Part shown: piece by piece, positions 35,135 to 35,925 of the stretch | Position numbering within the stretch: position 1 is the first letter of the stretch | How the letters are laid out: each line of letters begins with the position of its first letter | Source: Gammaproteobacteria bacterium | GTDB taxonomy: Bacteria > Pseudomonadota > Gammaproteobacteria > Pseudomonadales > Azotimanducaceae | DNA length: 35,925 nt | Reading direction: 5' to 3' | Assembly (NCBI GenBank): GCA_020832085.1 | Contig: JAFIFJ010000023.1 | Location: 1 to 35,925, forward strand | Notes under the pieces: generated by a model | Told to the model about the DNA's origin: nothing | Database searches by the model: none | Seen by the model: the letters and a program-made list of their open reading frames with translations, nothing else | Program-made: the position numbers and the translations under genes

Positions 35135-35397
35135 GTGGGAGTTCGCCAAGAACTTTCGTTCACGCTGTCGCGGAAGAAACTTGCGATGCGCTGACTGTGG
35201 GCGCATTTCGTCTGGAGCGAAATGCGTCGCACGCAGTGCGCCGCGAAGCGGGGCGCGCCATGGATGGCGCGCAACAGAGCGCTAGCGCCCGCAGGGCGAT
35301 GCGCCGATTGGCATGACGTTCAGCGAAGCCGGTGCCTTCAGCTTCGGCACGACGCCTCGCGATCGGCCCATTCGCTGCGCGAATAGGGCTCTCCCAC
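35135..35397. repeat. 263-bp chain of hairpins bounded by GTGGGAG...CTCCCAC
   Basis: Starts with gtgggag (35135-35141) and ends with the inverted ctcccac (35391-35397). Inside are at least six inverted repeats: cgcatttcg/cgaaatgcg (35202-35226), cgcac/gtgcg (35228-35240), gcgcgccat/atggcgcgc (35253-35272), gcgctagcgc (35279-35288), cgccc/gggcg (35286-35298) and attcgc/gcgaat (35370-35384). The third matches bases 69-93 in reverse orientation. I see no gene. The layout resembles REP/BIME-style intergenic repeats, but the family is not established. Confidence 0.55.
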
Positions 35398-35460
35398 AAA
35401 GGCGTGTGCCAATCTGAAAAGTTGTTTCGAAACAAGACAGTTGCCGTATGTTTCACAAGA

Positions 35461-35503
35461 GTCGCTTCAGCGACGAAGCTTTCGCGGCTGAAGCCGCTCC
35501 CAC
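35461..35503. repeat. REP-like hairpin pair ending in CTCCCAC
   Basis: Two short stems lie side by side: gtcgct/agcgac (35461-35474) and gcggct/agccgc (35484-35497). The second sits in the sequence ttcgcggctgaagccgctc followed by ccac, the well-known shape of Pseudomonas-type REP elements. It lies 34 bp before the Rieske gene start and forms the last part of the 428-bp hairpin-rich gap after the reductase gene. Confidence 0.65.
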
Positions 35504-35536
35504 GGTGGCTGGTCGGAATGGAGAGGAGAGAGGCTG

Positions 35537-35925
35537 ATGTCAGAAGCACGCACTGTCGACGAGGCCGGGCGGGCCGATCGACTCGGTGAGCGTGTGCGCG
35601 GCGAACTGCGAGCCGTGGCGCGGGAGACCCTTGCCCATGCCGCGGCGGGCACCCAGCGGCTGGCGCCGGAGGTCATGGAACTCGACGCGGCGCTGTATAC
35701 CGACCCCGCGCGCTTCGAGCAGGAGCGCAGGCAACTGTTCCGTCGCATCCCGCTGATGCTCGCGGCAGGCTGCGAGCTGGGGGAGCCGGGTGCCTACAAG
35801 ACCCTGGAGGTGGCGGGGGTCCCCGTGCTGCTGACCCGGGGCGACGACGGCGTTACCCGGGCCTTCCTCAATCAATGCACCCACCGGGGTGCCCAGCTTG
35901 CTGACGGTTGTGGCAAGGCGCGGCG
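35537..35925 (+). CDS. Rieske [2Fe-2S] oxygenase large subunit, 5' part only
   Basis: The frame opens at the ATG at 35537 and runs off the window after 129 codons. The translated start MSEARTVDEAGRADRLGER leads into a region typical of aromatic ring-hydroxylating oxygenase alpha subunits: YTDPARFEQERRQLFRRIPL, then VPVLLTRGDDGVTRAFLNQC, then the first Rieske ligands Cys and His in CTHRGAQL. The second ligand pair would be about 17 residues later and is not reached. Such enzymes take electrons from a ferredoxin or reductase to dihydroxylate or demethylate substrates. A ggag lies 8 bp upstream. Substrate and partners cannot be seen. Confidence 0.8.
   Translation, partial: MSEARTVDEAGRADRLGERVRGELRAVARETLAHAAAGTQRLAPEVMELDAALYTDPARFEQERRQLFRRIPLMLAAGCELGEPGAYKTLEVAGVPVLLTRGDDGVTRAFLNQCTHRGAQLADGCGKAR

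Noticed and set aside
35135..35397. CRISPR-like array
   Set aside because: The hairpins differ from each other in sequence and spacing; there are no direct repeats with uniform spacers and no cas genes.

Overview
The window is a piece of a high-GC bacterial chromosome with dense, short-spaced genes. It most likely comes from a gammaproteobacterium with a marine or oligotrophic lifestyle. Four things suggest this: Fur boxes of the Pseudomonas/Escherichia type; REP-like hairpins with GTGGGAG/CTCCCAC edges (the Pseudomonas/Halomonas style); a glcDEF glycolate oxidase cluster; and a 662-residue two-domain fatty acyl-CoA reductase of the Marinobacter type. I cannot name the genus from sequence alone. 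I saw no rRNA, tRNA, CRISPR array, transposase or prophage block.

Region 1 (1-4.5 kb) is a ferric-iron ABC importer split into three single-gene units: fbpA (minus), fbpC (plus) and fbpB (minus). Each gene has its own Fur-box-like site. A 128-bp inverted-repeat element lies between the fbpA and fbpC boxes. Region 2 (4.6-8.8 kb) holds a secreted DUF4139 protein, then a small alpha/beta hydrolase and a type-B carboxylesterase lipoprotein in tandem. Region 3 (8.8-13.8 kb) carries an HNH endonuclease, a glutathionyl-hydroquinone reductase, a cytochrome P450, a second glutathione transferase and a peptidoglycan-binding M15 peptidase. A tandem palindrome lies between the reductase and the P450, and a long hexamer repeat lies after the P450.

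Region 4 (13.8-19.5 kb) is export: an MFS transporter, and an adaptor plus RND pump operon without an outer-membrane channel gene. Region 5 (19.9-29.1 kb) is a mixed stress and housekeeping stretch. It contains a small secreted protein, an iron-sulfur (6-4)-type photolyase, a Sel1-repeat protein, TesB thioesterase, a hybrid sensor kinase, a peroxiredoxin, a Nudix hydrolase and a Methyltransf_32-type methyltransferase. Region 6 (29.2-35.9 kb) is oxidative carbon and lipid metabolism: glcD-glcE-glcF (minus) divergent from the fatty acyl-CoA reductase (plus), then a hairpin-rich spacer and the start of a Rieske oxygenase cut by the window edge.

The genes do not form one obvious pathway. Recurring themes are iron supply, redox and detoxification enzymes (P450, two GST-fold proteins, peroxiredoxin, Rieske protein), efflux, and acyl-CoA or ester chemistry (two esterases, TesB, acyl-CoA reductase). 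No clear new multi-gene system is visible. The best leads are regulatory or structural: the split Fur regulon with an embedded repeat element, the 22-bp-phased operator-like palindromes before the P450, the (TCGGGA)n tract, the chained hairpins repeated at both window ends, and a small secreted His-tailed protein.
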